This document shows, piece after piece, positions 12,106-23,879 of a DNA stretch of 64,000 nt. The notes beneath the pieces were generated by a model. That model saw only the letters and a program-made list of their open reading frames with translations, was not told where the DNA came from and did no database searches. The translations under genes were made by a program, and so were the position numbers. Each line of letters starts with the position of its first letter. Position 1 is the first letter of the stretch. Source of the stretch: Dicyema japonicum (taxonomy: Eukaryota; Dicyemida; Rhombozoa; Dicyemidae); assembly GCA_011109175.1 (NCBI GenBank), contig RDEW01000050.1, positions 26,694 through 90,693 of the forward strand. The letters run 5' to 3'.

Positions 12106-12426
12106 AGTTATTAATAAAGTTAGTTGTGGCTTTCTCATGCAATTGGTGTTACATATCATCATCGCATCCCAATGTACTGTAAGATACGTCGTGGTACTTT
12201 TTCCTTTTAGATTCTTTAGCAGTTTCATCTGCGGCACCAGGGTACAACATTTACTTGACCAAATTCGAGAAAGATTCCGTGCACATACAATCTCAAGACC
12301 TTCTTTGGCTCTTTGCAAGGCTACGCTCTTGTCATCTCTTCTGTCAAGACCACTGGATCCAGAAGGCAAGTAACGTCTTCGATAGCCCTCCATCGATTTT
12401 AACATGACGAAGGAATCTTTCTTCAC
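12022..12426 (-). CDS. Hypothetical 134-aa frame overlapping a repeat
   Basis: A minus-strand frame with LPSGSSGLDRRDDKSV and a basic, hydrophilic composition. Its last quarter lies in the sequence shared with the second LINE-D copy, where the frame continues past this stop. I recognise no family. It may be part of a mobile-element ORF1 read from the other strand, or chance. Confidence 0.2.
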   Translation of the reverse strand: MKKDSFVMLKSMEGYRRRYLPSGSSGLDRRDDKSVALQRAKEGLEIVCARNLSRIWSSKCCTLVPQMKLLKNLKGKSTTTYLTVHWDAMMICNTNCMRKPQLTLLITVYVIRTRGVDTVRAEETNLSLENINNH

Positions 12427-12732
12427 TGCGTCTGTATGAATAAGAATGNATACAAACCCACTTAATTAGTTTTTTTTTTTTTAAATGGTTCGACTTGTGA
12501 GTGTCTTAATACTACTCGTTTAATTTCGAGCAAAAAAAATCGATATTGCAAGTAGCGCATAGTTGCAAGTAGCGCTCGCGACATAATAAACATCATCATA
12601 GTTTAAAGAATAATTTTATTGAATATGGACTAGCTAGTAATCATTCCTATCTATATATTTCGGCATATATGGCTGATGATAAATATCGGATTTTTAATTT
12701 TTATTTTTGTGCTAGAGAAAAAAAGATAACAA

Positions 12733-13069
12733 ATGTCTTACGTAAAACGAAACTTTAAATGGATTAAACTAAGCAATCACTATCATTGCGGATTAATTAC
12801 ACAAAACTACTCCAATGGATTATCGATCAAAATTTGGTCTGTAAAATTACGATTTTCCGTAAAGATGATACTGTCGGATTTATTGGAAATGGTAATTTAA
12901 TCTACTGTAATTTAGACGAAGGATGTTTAGCCTCGCAATATCCGCGTAGACATCAATAATTGTAATCGTATGTGGAGTTATCGAACTGCTAATTACTGGA
13001 GTCGTTGTTACTTTATGCATCAAATCAAAATCTCATGAGGAATCAGCAGCATACCACCGCTTTAGTTAA
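12733..13069 (+). CDS. Single-pass membrane protein gene, copy 1
   Basis: Unrecognised. The readable pieces are an ectodomain (WIKLSNHYHCGLITQNYSNG, then GFIGNGNLIYCN and DEGCLAS), a strongly hydrophobic segment (VIELLITGVVVTLC) and a short cytoplasmic tail ending SHEESAAYHRFS followed by taa at 13,067-13,069. Joining these pieces needs two frame changes (near 12,860 and 12,955), which may be tiny introns or decay. A related broken copy at 28,740-29,933 keeps HCG, ITQNYS, the membrane segment IIGIACRLIVLSIIGVVI and the AAYHCFS tail. That conservation of pieces supports a real gene family. Cysteines and topology suggest a surface protein; the function is unknown. Confidence 0.45.
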
Positions 13070-14100
13070 GATAATTGGGATTTTGTAATTTAGTAAATGG
13101 GGTGAATTTGGGTTATTGTTGAATTTTTTAATTATTTGAATTAGTAAAGTTATAATCAATAAGTAAACTAAAAATCCAATATTAAGAAATAATTAAGGCA
13201 GTATTTACTTGATGTTGTAGACAACTGTAATGCGATCAAAAATAAATTTATTGGAATAACAGACAGAACTAAAATCATCCCTGTTCGTGGAACGATTATT
13301 TTCTTACTATTATCCTTACATACAATTATTCCCATTACTCAGTTGTATCCAAGAATTTATATGGAATAGCTTTTTTTCCGAATATTCTTCCAAAATAAAA
13401 AAAATCTCTCTCGTTGAACAAAATTCATCGATTATTTGCTTCACGTTTAATCCACTATAAAACTATTTTGGATTGAGTTCAAAATTCCGATTATGTTTTT
13501 TAAATTCTTTCCAAGATTTATGAATTATAAGTCTTTTCTACACAATCTTTATGACATCATGAATACATGCATATATATGTTTAATATTTAAGATTAATTT
13601 TTACTTTTAGATCCCAAACGACAAAATTGACTTACGACATATTAGATTTACTGGAGGGCCAATTGGTTTCTTGCAGGTCATGGTCATTTAATGTATCCAG
13701 ACATCTTCTGAATTGTCTCTTAGTCGATACTCAGTCCCTAATCATCAAACTGAATAAATCATATCTTATGTCATAAATACTATACCCACACAGAAAAAGT
13801 TTTAATATAAAAAGTAAATTTGTGTAATTCTCATATAGTAAACGAAAAGACCCCGCTCATCCAGAAAGTTATTCTTCATTTTAATAGTATTTTTTACACA
13901 ATATATGTACTGAAGGATTCCCTGTTGATTAAAAAATTGGTAAAAGAAACAAGACGAGTAGAACGAATTATCTGATTGAAACTTCCTGAGTTCGAAAGAT
14001 TATTTATTTCATAAAGAATATTATAAAAATTTTTGGAATTCAAATAAAAATAAAGTAAAATTTAAATTAATGTCATTAAAATATATTCAAGTTATAAAAT
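13070..14100. other. Intergenic stretch with one possible exon
   Basis: Mostly AT-rich sequence without genes. One stretch at about 13,612-13,677 reads IPNDKIDLRHIRFTGGP and is bounded by ag on the left and a possible gt on the right, like a small exon. Another at 13,220-13,368 reads GITDRTKIIPVRGTIIFLLL. I could not join them into a gene. Confidence 0.3.
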
Positions 14101-14155
14101 TGAAACACCTTCATTATATGCATTATGCATTAATAACATTCGAATTTACTTTTTT

Positions 14156-17000
14156 ATGTGCTGCAATGAACAAAAATATATAAAATTAAACGAGAAGTCT
14201 AAAAAAATGTTGTCCAAAAGAATCCTTATCGAATTGGAATATTTGAATTCATGTCGTGAGAACGATATATATTTACAAGATTCAAGTTTTTATGGGATAT
14301 CGGATGTAGTACGGAAAGACATATTTTGCCTGGAATTGACTCGTGAAGATGTTGACATTAAGGACGTTGTTAATATGACTCAAGTTTATCCAAATTTATC
14401 AAATATTACAATAGGAAGGATTTTTTCATCAGAAACGAATCCTTTTCTATCATTTTCCCCCAATGAGGTCAAATCATTCACATTATTGTTTTATGATGAC
14501 CCAGATTTGCTACATCAGCTATTTATGACTGGGTTTAAAAAACTAAGGTATCTCAACCTCCTTGGACTCAGTAGCACAACGACTTTTTATAACAGTACAC
14601 TAAAAATAATTGAAAAACTGGAACGCATAAATTTTCACAAAGTCTTAATTACTGATTTTAAAGAATTTATTGAAAGCATTAACAATCCAGCGTCTTTAAG
14701 GTTTATTTATATCAAATTTAGATATTTTATACATACATGTGACAGAAAATTAAAAAAATATGACTCTAATTTCTTTTCTCTTTTCAAAAAAGCCAAGAAT
14801 CTTACTTGCGTGAATTTATCTGGATATTTTATTAAAAGAAAAATACTAAAAAAGTTAACCAAGTTATTTATTTTAATAATTCAGACGAATCAGAAAACTA
14901 GGATTTAAAAAATTTCGTCATAAGAAAATTTTACATTTCAGTAAAAATATAATTCTGTATATTTATAAAAGAATATAGAAAGATATTCAATTAATTTTAA
15001 ATAATCTTTTATCGTCTGCCCAACATTTTGATAATAAAGTCAAACTTTTGAAATATGTTATTTTAATGATTATAAATAATTTATCTCATTATAAAGTTGA
15101 TTTTAAAATTGAAAATAAATTATTAAAACCATTTTTGAAAGTAATTTAAAATATAAATTTAGTTTATCCGTCTGCCCAACATTTTGATAATAAAGTCAAA
15201 CTTTTGAAATATGTTATTTTAATGATTATAAATAATTTATCTCATTATAAAGTTGATTTTAAAATTGAAAATAAATTATTAAAACCATTTTTGAAAGTAA
15301 TTTAAAATATAAATTTAGTTTATCCGTCGGCGCAATTATGATGATGTATATTTCATTAGATTTATATACAACATAACGAGTAACCAATCTATTTCGTATG
15401 CTACAAGATGGTATGAGCTGATTTCATCCATAGCTTTATTTTTGATATTTATCTTCATATTATAACCTATGATAATTTTGTATCACTATCTGATATCTAA
15501 TTTATAGTGGTTTTTTTAGTTTTTCGACAATTATAAACCCTGGGAGATATCTATTTTTGTTAGTTTATTTTTATTTTAGCTTCCTGCGCTGTCAATTATC
15601 ATTACAAGTGCTACTTACCAACATCGATTTTCTGATTATGTTGAATTAAACATACAAAATATGAGCATCGATTTTCTAGTTTATGTTGGCTATTCTGTAG
15701 GACTTGTCAAAGTTCATAAAACAATTTTATTTTAGTCATGTGTTGAACGTTTTAAAACAGAAGACGTTTACGATTCTGCCAAATTTGATTTGCTGAATTT
15801 CCTTATAGGTATTCTAAATATACTTTGTTAGAAGAAAATGAAAAGAATATGAAATTGTTTCTTAATTATAATGGACTTCATTATATTTTTAATTTTTTCG
15901 AAAGATATTGTGCTTCTCCACCTAATTACGAATATATATTGATTCCCTTTATCAAAATTATTGAAAATATAGCTAAATGCTCACACACCAGACATTTAAT
16001 ATGGACACATGGTCTGGTAAATCTTATATTGTAAAATTGTTGTTTAATGAAAAGGGACATGGAGTATCCTTACGATAATAATAGTGTAAACTATTGTATA
16101 TTTCGATGTATCTGCCAGATGTTACGTGATCCAAATGATATTTNACATTTTAAAACAGAAGACATTCGTGATTCTACAAAATTTGATATGTCATGTTTTC
16201 TTCTATGTATTTAAAATATATTTTGTTAGACGAGAATAAAAAGAATTTGAGTTTGTTTCTGGATTATAGTGGAATTTATTATATTTATAATTCTCTCGGA
16301 AAATGTTGCATATCTATGGCTGCTTACAATTTTAAATTAATTCCAATCATTAAAATCGTAGAAAATATAGCTAAATGCTCTAATTCCAAACATTTAATAT
16401 GTGAGTATGGTCTAATAAATGTTATAATTTAAAATTATTGTTTATTAAAAAAATGTATTATCCATACTACTACTTTGTAAGCTATTCTATTTTGAGATGT
16501 ATCTGCCAGATATTAAGTGATCCAAATGATTTTTTCCCAATATTTTTGAATTCTGATTTTAGCGATTTGAATCCATGCGAACCCATTCTAAATAAAATTG
16601 TTAAGTTAATAAAAGATTTTCCTTCTCTATTCAGCGATTATTACGACAGGTATTATTTCTTATTTTCTATCTTAAGGTCAATGAAGTCTACGATAAATTT
16701 ATTGGATGCTGACCGAATTTGGCTTTGGGCTGTGTGGGAATGTGCTAATCTAGCAAGGAGTAATCGTTATTTTTTATTTTTATAATAGCACGTAAATATA
16801 TGGACATTTTTGTTTCTCTTAACATTCTTATGAAAATNGTGTTTTTTCCTATTTTCAATCTTAGGTCAATGAAGTCAACGATAAATTTATTGAATGTAAA
16901 CGCAGATGAACGAATTTGGCTTTGGGCTGAGTGGGAATGTGCTAATCTAGCAAGAATATATCGTTTTTTCTTATTTTTATAATAGAACGTAGATATATGG
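14156..17000 (+). CDS. ZYG11/ZER1-like LRR-armadillo protein, copy 2, with duplicated 3' exons
   Basis: Paralogue of the gene at 4.9 kb. The 250-residue first frame (14,156-14,908) aligns with it along its length (DIKDVVNMTQVYPNLSNITI, NEVKSFTLLFYDDPDLLHQL, SLRFIYIKFRYF). Homology begins upstream at about 14,108 (PSLYALCIN), where no ATG is visible. Downstream exons encode ARM-like pieces (LFLNYNGLHYIFNFFERYC, IKIIENIAKC, LIWTHGLVN) at 15,825-16,034. These recur at 16,193-16,432, and a terminal exon (INLLDADRIWLWAVWEC) recurs at 16,861-16,975. Single N bases at 16,144 and 16,838 stand between these copies, so part of the duplication may be assembly error. The assignment to ZYG11/ZER1 rests on the LRR-then-ARM order. 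Confidence 0.5.
15014..15325. repeat. Two-copy tandem repeat, 156-bp unit, inside ZYG11-like copy 2
   Basis: Units 15,014-15,169 and 15,170-15,325 look identical. Each contains an exon-like frame (SAQHFDNKVKLLKYVILMI) and a probable 22-nt intron (gtaatttaaaatataaattt then ag). There is no N at the junction. Confidence 0.85.
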
Positions 17001-17265
17001 ACATGTTTATTTCTCATAACATTATTATGAATATTGAGAATGTCTGTCTCTTATCCAATATGGAAGAGATCTATTATTATGCTGAAATTTTTTGAATAAA
17101 TTACAATGCTGTTATTTTTTTAATTTAGAATAACATTAAAGAGTAGTAAAGTTAATTTATATTGGGTTATTAATAATATTAATAATAAAATAAATATTTG
17201 AATTTCTGTTGTGATGTGCATGTTTTTTTCTAGTGGGCACAATAAAACATTAAATGGATTTATCT
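17001..17265. other. AT-rich spacer
   Basis: No gene or element recognised. Confidence 0.5.
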
Positions 17266-18345
17266 ACGAAGGACCCCGACAAAGAAACCAATAATAACGT
17301 AGATTGTATGGTCTTTGGGCTATACGGAGCAAAAGAATCTATTTAAAATCCGATCTGAACAGCATTTATAGAGATCTCTCTAGGAGAGCTGAAGATAGCA
17401 ATAAGAGCTGTCAAGAATAAAGTTCCGGGCAGTGAATTCATCAAAGCTAGGATGTTCAAAGAAGGCCAAGAAATTTTATTCGAAGGGAGCCCAAAGGAAC
17501 TAGTGAATTGGGTGAAAGTATACCTAGAAGGAAAAAAATCCTATGTTAGATGTGGACGCTATTTTTCAAAAATGATATTATTGAAGAGAGGAGTCCCACA
17601 AAGATCAATTTTGAGCCCTATATTGTTTAATGTTCTAATGGCTGGTTTCCCGTCTCCGTCTACACCGAGTACGAGATCTCTGATAAACGCAGACGACGTG
17701 CTACTTTCTGATATGTCGAGATCGAGCACGATCTCAGAGAGGAGGCTCAATATGTAATGGAAGAAATAAAAGACTGGTGTGGTCTTCATGGGTTAAAACT
17801 GTCAGAAGAAAAATCTAGTGCTATAATGTTCCTCGGTCGGAATGGTAAAGTAAATCAGAAAGACTCCATATGCGGAATCAACATTGTGAGCTCCCTGAAG
17901 TATCTCGGAACAGTTTTTGAGAAATCTGGGAGCACATTGTGCAATTTTAAGCTAAAAGGGAAGAAAGCCTACCATGCGTAATTGTGTATGAGGAAATTGA
18001 GACTCGAAGCGGATATGTTTTTATTTTTTCATGTACGATCATCCCATCATACTTTTATGGACTGGAAGGATGGCACTGCATACAAAGAGCGTTTATTTTG
18101 CTTTTTGAACAATCGAGACGAGCAGGGATCAAAATTGCCCTACACAAAAGGTTCGACGAGAAGCTAGATAGAAATGAAAATTTGCTAGTAATGTCGATAA
18201 TAGATGCAGCAGAAAAAAAGATGGAAAACTTCTAAAAGAGATGCAGTATGTTGCAGCACAAAACAAACAATAAGAGGGGTCTGAGAGCGCAGAGAAGAGT
18301 CCAAGCGTTTGTAGGACTTGCGTAATCAATTCAAATAACCCTCTT
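17266..18345 (+). mobile_element. LINE family E, internally deleted
   Basis: Reverse transcriptase remnant. ISLGELKIAIRAVKNKVPGS (fingers, NKVPG for NKAPG) is followed after only about 30 residues by LVNWVKVYLEGKKSYVRCG, so the segment holding the first catalytic Asp is missing. Then come RRGV-like KRGVPQRSILSPILFN (PQG changed to PQR), INADDVLL (F/YADD changed to NADD) and a thumb/C-terminal part to about 18,330 with frame changes near 17,755 and 17,980. It cannot be active. It resembles family D in the SYVRCG and SILSP regions but is clearly a different lineage. Confidence 0.8.
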
Positions 18346-18931
18346 TAATTTTTCCTTGCTAATAAAGTTGTTAAAGTTAAAATCTTTCTCCATGTTTTTC
18401 AAATCTTTTAATAGTGAACTCTGAAGATATAATATGCGAGGAATTCATTAAGCTCTTTAAGTAAATTCTTTAATACAACTTCATGAAGGTGTAAACTTAG
18501 TTCGTGAAGTTTGTGTCCATTATCCCCAAAAGGCAACTTTCATTGAGATCTCTTTCAAATAAGCTATCATCTTCTGGGTTGTTAAAGCAGAATACAAAGT
18601 CCCCCATAAAACGTAGGGTCACTCTGGCCACAGCCGCAGAATCCAAGCCAGAAATTAAATTTGCAACCTTGTTATTTCCATGGGTTTTATCTGTAACATT
18701 AAGCACAACTGAGACGTATCCATTACTATCATTGGACATAATTTCATAATTATTATTTGAATTTTTCATCAAAGGTCATAGTAACAGTATAGCAACTGTA
18801 CAGAGACCGAAGGAGAGTGCTATTCTCAAATTCATCGTCAGAATATTACCAATTTCATCACATGGATAAAAACTCAACCAAGCATTCGTTGAATAACTGA
18901 TAGTCATTTGAGACAAGTTTTTTTTCCAATC

Positions 18932-18945
18932 ACATTGCGCTCAGA
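18932..18945. repeat. Left target-site duplication of the SINE-like element
   Basis: acattgcgctcaga, repeated exactly at 19,257-19,270. Confidence 0.75.
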
Positions 18946-19256
18946 TGGCATAGTGGTTAGGTGTCGGGCTTAAGTGGCTTAGGCTGCGGGTTCGAATCTC
19001 GCTGCTGTTCACCTGGTGGAAGGTTCCACGCATCTACGATGCAGAAAGGGTTTGACGAGTGACGCCGTCATCAGTGGATACTCACTGCGGAACTGGATTG
19101 TCTAGAAAGGACACTCACACAAGAGAAAGAAAAAAAAGTGAAGATCATTCCCTGGTTCTACGATTAATTAAAATTAACTGTTCTTTACATAAGTAAAGTG
19201 TGTGTTCTGCCTATGCGGTGCTATAAATACTATGGCTCTCGTGAAAAGACTTAAAA
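18946..19256 (+). mobile_element. tRNA-derived SINE-like element with 14-bp target-site duplication
   Basis: The 5' end carries a polymerase III A-box-like tggcatagtggttagg and, 32 bases later, a B-box-like gggttcgaatctc, spaced as in a tRNA gene. The segment between does not fold into a proper anticodon arm, and the acceptor strands do not pair, so it is not a functional tRNA. An unrelated body follows, with an internal A-rich run at 19,127-19,138, and the element ends in ttaaaa. The 14-mer acattgcgctcaga flanks it at 18,932-18,945 and 19,257-19,270, as expected for LINE-mediated insertion. Only one copy is seen in this window. Confidence 0.75.
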
Positions 19257-19270
19257 ACATTGCGCTCAGA
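19257..19270. repeat. Right target-site duplication of the SINE-like element
   Basis: Exact second copy of acattgcgctcaga, directly after the A-rich 3' end of the element. Confidence 0.75.
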
Positions 19271-20640
19271 GAACTCTTTCTTTTTCAAAAACAGACATTT
19301 AGTTCGGTCATCCAGATCATAAAGGAATATGTCGATACCTCCACGGCTCCTGATAGTTACAAAGAATAAGAGTAAGGACAGTATCCACCAATGGCATCCA
19401 CATTTGGTTCCGAATAAAAGTATACACCAATGCATCTATAGTCATCAAATTTATATAATCACTTCAACGGTTGACCTAATTTTACTGTCAAATAGAAATA
19501 TGACCTAATTTTAAGGTAGAGGAAATCGTAATTCTTTTAACAGACATTCTCAGGACTTTCTCCAATGAGTCAATCGTCCAAGAACCACCCCCAGATAATC
19601 CGGTCTGTTAGATATCTTCAAGCTTTTACAAGATTACGATTTTCGGAGACATTTTTCACCATTAGCGTCGACTAATGCGATTTTAGCATGTTTTAGATCG
19701 ATGTTCTTGTAATAATTTTATCAAGATCTTCCGACTAACAAGCTGTGTATAAGATTCGTTTTTTATCACGATTGGATTGTGTATACGTAGTAGAGTCCTT
19801 AGTTCTTTTCTTTGGAAAGCATTTAGGTTATCAACACATGTTCGAGTTAGTTCCCACGTTCCCGAGATGTAGAAAAGTTTGGAATAGACGAAACTATTGT
19901 ATAGTCGTACTTTTACTTGTCTTGTAACATAAACTTTCTCAGTAATGCCGATTTTTGTCTATTCAGTGCTATTGTTTAGAATATCTTTCCTTGTTGAACC
20001 TCTTACAAATCGTCATGCAAAAACCTGACTTTTTTTGCTATCCTCTAAATCTCATCTTTCCCATTTGATTGTAATAAACTCTGTTTTTTATTCGTTCATT
20101 TCAGGGACAACTCTCCCAACAGGACCATGTTTAAGAACAGTCTGATATCATTGATTCTTTAAAAACAAAATCAGGCCATCCGCATATCTTAATTCCTAGA
20201 TAGAAATAGGACAATTTTTAGCTCTTGGATAACGAAGAATAGCTTCCATATAAACAACAAGAGAATTCATTATAATGGATAAGCTTATGAGTGCCAATGT
20301 GCGTTTTAAATTTGCAGTGGGCTCTGAGACAACACAGATTTCGAATTCTGTGTTTGAAAATAGAACCCACATAATCCTTAAACTGTCCTTGTATAGCAAC
20401 ATTTATAGTCTTTTTTCAGAATTCACTTAAAAATGATTTTTATGCATTTTGTAATTAACATTATTCAAAAGTTATTAAACTTTGTGACACAATTTTTTTA
20501 ACATTTTGACTAAGTTATTAAACATTTTGGCAAAGTTATCAAACTTCATGGTAAAGTTATTACACAAATCGGAAATCCCTGTATATTAAGTGAATTTTAT
20601 TAAATTATTTTTTAATTTTATTTAATTATCAAATAGTTTA
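19271..20640. other. Intergenic stretch without supported genes
   Basis: Short frames on both strands (for example 20,196-20,402 minus, which contains a hydrophobic stretch) show no family motif and I do not call them. Confidence 0.5.
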
Positions 20641-20649
20641 TTTAATAAA

Positions 20650-21825
20650 ATTATTATTAATTATAACGACTGTAATGTATGTAATAATTTTAATTTCTTG
20701 TGGTCACTAGTATATTAATCATTTTGGTATTTAATCCTATAGATGTTCAACTTCATCATCTTATACTTTCCATTCTGCATTTTGACAGAGAAAAATTGTC
20801 GAGAAGAATTAGATGGNTTAATTATAACGACTGTAATGTATGTAATAATTTTAATTTCTTGTGGTCACTAGTATATTCATCATTTTGGTATTTAATCCTA
20901 TAGATGTTCAACTTCATCATCTTATACTTTCCATTCTGCATTTTGACAGAGAAAAATTGTCGAGAAGAATTAGATGGGTCGAGTTATGTGTATTAAATAT
21001 TAATTATTAAGATTTTGGAGAAATTGTATACTTTCTGAACTAAAATATGATCCTAAAATTTATAAATTAAAAATTCATAACATAATATCTCTACATGGCA
21101 ATTTTTCTATTATTGAACTGAATGTGGTTATTTTGTATTAAATATTACTTATTATAGTATCTGTGAGTTTGATGATAGTTTAAGATATATAGACAAACAT
21201 ACTCTTCCATCTACCATTAAGGAATTGTTATATATATTATTAAATTAATAGGTATATGGATGATTGCAATTCCCTTGTATACATTGCAATCGATTTTGCT
21301 GGACATTTAACATCACTTCACGACGTGTACATTTTTTTAATTTATGTAGTACCTTTCCAACAAGCATAAAAGTTATTAAAGCATTTAGAATTAGTACCAG
21401 TAACGTTCGATTATATTAGTATTTTTAATAATAATATAGTGGTGTTATCGTTTGCATTGATTCATTCGATANGTCTGTATGTATGATGATAGTTTAAAAT
21501 ATGTTGACAAACATACTCTTCCATCTACCATTGAGGAATTGTTATATATATTATTAAATTAATAGGTTTATGGAATTATGCAATTCCCTTGTATACATGG
21601 CAATCGATTTTGCTGGACATTTAACATCACTTTTCTATGTGTACATTTTTTTAATTTATGTAGTACCTTTCCAGAAAGAATACAAGTTATTCAAGCATTT
21701 AGAATTAGTTCCAGTAATGTTCGATTTTATTTGTATTTTTAATAATAATATAGTGGTGTTATCGTTTGCATTGATTCATTCGATAAGGCAGAGGCGTATG
21801 ATATTATATTTATCATAGACATAAA
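20650..21825 (+). pseudogene. LRR-like gene fragments, duplicated around two N joints
   Basis: Frames such as FDDSLRYIDKHTLPSTIKEL and TFPERIQVIQAF, the latter after a probable 25-nt intron at about 21,637-21,661, suggest a leucine-rich gene like those at 4.9 and 14.1 kb. No complete frame is present. Segment 20,655-20,816 is repeated almost exactly at 20,818-20,977 across an N at 20,817. Segment 21,159-21,471 is repeated with several per cent divergence at 21,473-21,790 across an N at 21,472. Assignment to the ZYG11-like family is tentative. Confidence 0.35.
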
Positions 21826-21829
21826 CCTC

Positions 21830-23460
21830 TACCTAAAAAATGTATAAATCTCATAAATAATAGCTTGACTATGATACAAAGTGAGTTCGTTATTGAAAAC
21901 AACGAGCAGACTAGTGGAACATGTAATTAATAATGTTATTTCAGACTGCAGTGCCATTGTAGACAAGTACAATGTCCTTGGCAATTGCCTAATTATCAAC
22001 TAACATTTTACTAACTTAATCGGTTCTTTTTTCTAAGTTGGGGTTAATTAATTCAAATTTATTATGATTTAAATAAAATCCTGGTTGGACAACTGAATCA
22101 CACATCTCTACTCTTGACTCTGAAAGAATAATTTCAGTTAAAAAAAGATGAGGAAATGAATCAAATATGATAGGTTTTAAAGAACGGATAGGTTTCCTTA
22201 GATTTATGAATGACATGAGCATTATCCCAATTAATTTATATAGTTTTGAATTCTATCGACATAATTGTCACGGAGTTTGTTCTCAAGATATTCAAGGAGA
22301 TCGATTATATGAACACAGTTGCTTCTGAGAGAGTCAGACGTCCAAATTTCTTGAGAATATTCCTCGTCGGAGTAATTAAATGTATTGGCACATAACTTCT
22401 TTGTCATCCGGTGTCAAACTCTACGGATCAACACCCTGAATTTTTTTGATCCTTGAATCCCTGAATGTCGAAGGTGTTTTCTTCGTTATGCATTATTTTT
22501 TCAGCATTTCATTTCATAGACGGTTTAATCTTTCCATTATTAGGCATGAAATTTTTATAGTGACCTCAATCTAATTGTGATATGTAGAACCTCAATAAAA
22601 CTAGAGTTTTGGACATTTTCAAATAGATAGAGCTGGCGATACTAGGAAAACGCCAGGTTTGTTTTTAATATAAGAAAAATGAATTGGGTCATCTGATGTG
22701 AGGATCACAAAACCACGTTAATCAGACTATAATTATAAACGCCGTACATTCTGATTTGTCTTCAAAACCAGAAATAGTATTCTTCGAATCAAGTCGCTAA
22801 TTAAAATGGCATAGGGATTCTTGATGTAGAACTCAGATATATCTGTAGAACAAATATCAAGATTCTTGCCTTATAGACCTCCAACAGTAATCCATATTTC
22901 CTCGAAATAAACGTCCATGCTTACAAAATCACACAATAAATGACAAAAGACCTTTGGATTAAGAATTCTGAGCCAGTCGCCGTAGAAAATAGACGTTTCC
23001 CTACAGCAACGACTCAAACTTTCCATAAAACGTCCACGGAATTGTGTCCCGTCAATATATAACACTTCGATTTCTTTATTTCATTTCATTGACTACCAAA
23101 ATGTCGATCTTAGAGCCCCTAGAAAGTAGTGTTAGTTCATTATGCCTTTTCTTAGGAATCGGCCATTCACTAGCAACATTTTGGTGACCTTGCTTATTCA
23201 AAACCAAGATTACTATCTCCATTGAATCTATCTATGTAATCGCGCACAGATAGTTAAGGTGTGACGTAATCTTTGATATTTCCGTAAATACCTTCTCTGA
23301 TAGATTGGGTGGGATTTCATTCGATTTTCGATTAATTTTTAGTGCCGTCATGACGTACGTGTCTTTGCTGTCCACGTTCTTCCAATATCGCTTATCATCA
23401 CTTGTTCATCATTTTACAACCCCACGCACGTGAATAAATGGAAAGCACGATCTTCCTAAA
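21830..23460. other. Intergenic stretch without supported genes
   Basis: About 1.6 kb. The minus-strand frame at 22,871-23,065 is open but shows no motif I recognise. Confidence 0.5.
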
Positions 23461-23469
23461 CAAACTTAT

Positions 23470-23690
23470 TTAGTACTCATGCGCAACTGAGACATCTCTC
23501 TTTATAGAAAAAAGATTTGCGTCCATAGCATTTGCAGTTGAAACACATCATTGGGCCTCTTTTGTACAATTCGCATGTGATTGGCACGTGAGCAATGTCG
23601 AAACCAAGTCGGACAAGCGATGTAGCTTCCACCTTTGATCCAACTAGAACCTTTATACAAGAGGGAGCTTCCATCTGCCTTTTAGAAACG
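23470..23690 (-). mobile_element. LINE ORF1 (gag-like) zinc-knuckle fragment
   Basis: The minus strand encodes IKVLVGSKVEATSLVRLG, then PITCELYKRGPMMCFNC, then a basic segment and CLSC. The CFNC...C pattern after a Y(K/R)RGPM stretch is the usual end of gag-like ORF1 proteins of jockey-type LINEs. The knuckle His is not evident, and the frame is too short to be functional. No RT follows downstream on this strand, so it is an isolated remnant. Confidence 0.55.
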
Positions 23691-23879
23691 GCATTAGCCC
23701 GTGGTCGCGAGCCACAGCAATTACCGAGCCACAGACGTTACATGTGACAACTGAAATCAATGTCAATCATTGTCAAAAAATAAAATAATCAATTATTTCA
23801 AGAAAACATTAACTAATTATTTATAATTAGTTTTTAAGGTTTAGAATGCACTTTCTTCTGAACTCTTCTGATTACGAAC

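Noticed and set aside
18497-18772. Minus-strand 91-aa frame (MMKNSNNNYEIMSNDSNGYV...).
   Set aside because: No motif, no homologous copy in the window and no flanking exons. An open frame of this size is possible by chance.
18946-19020. A functional tRNA gene, possibly tRNA-Leu (contains cttaag).
   Set aside because: The anticodon arm does not form a regular 5-bp stem and 7-base loop, and the acceptor strands do not pair. The SINE reading with a flanking 14-bp duplication explains the boxes better.
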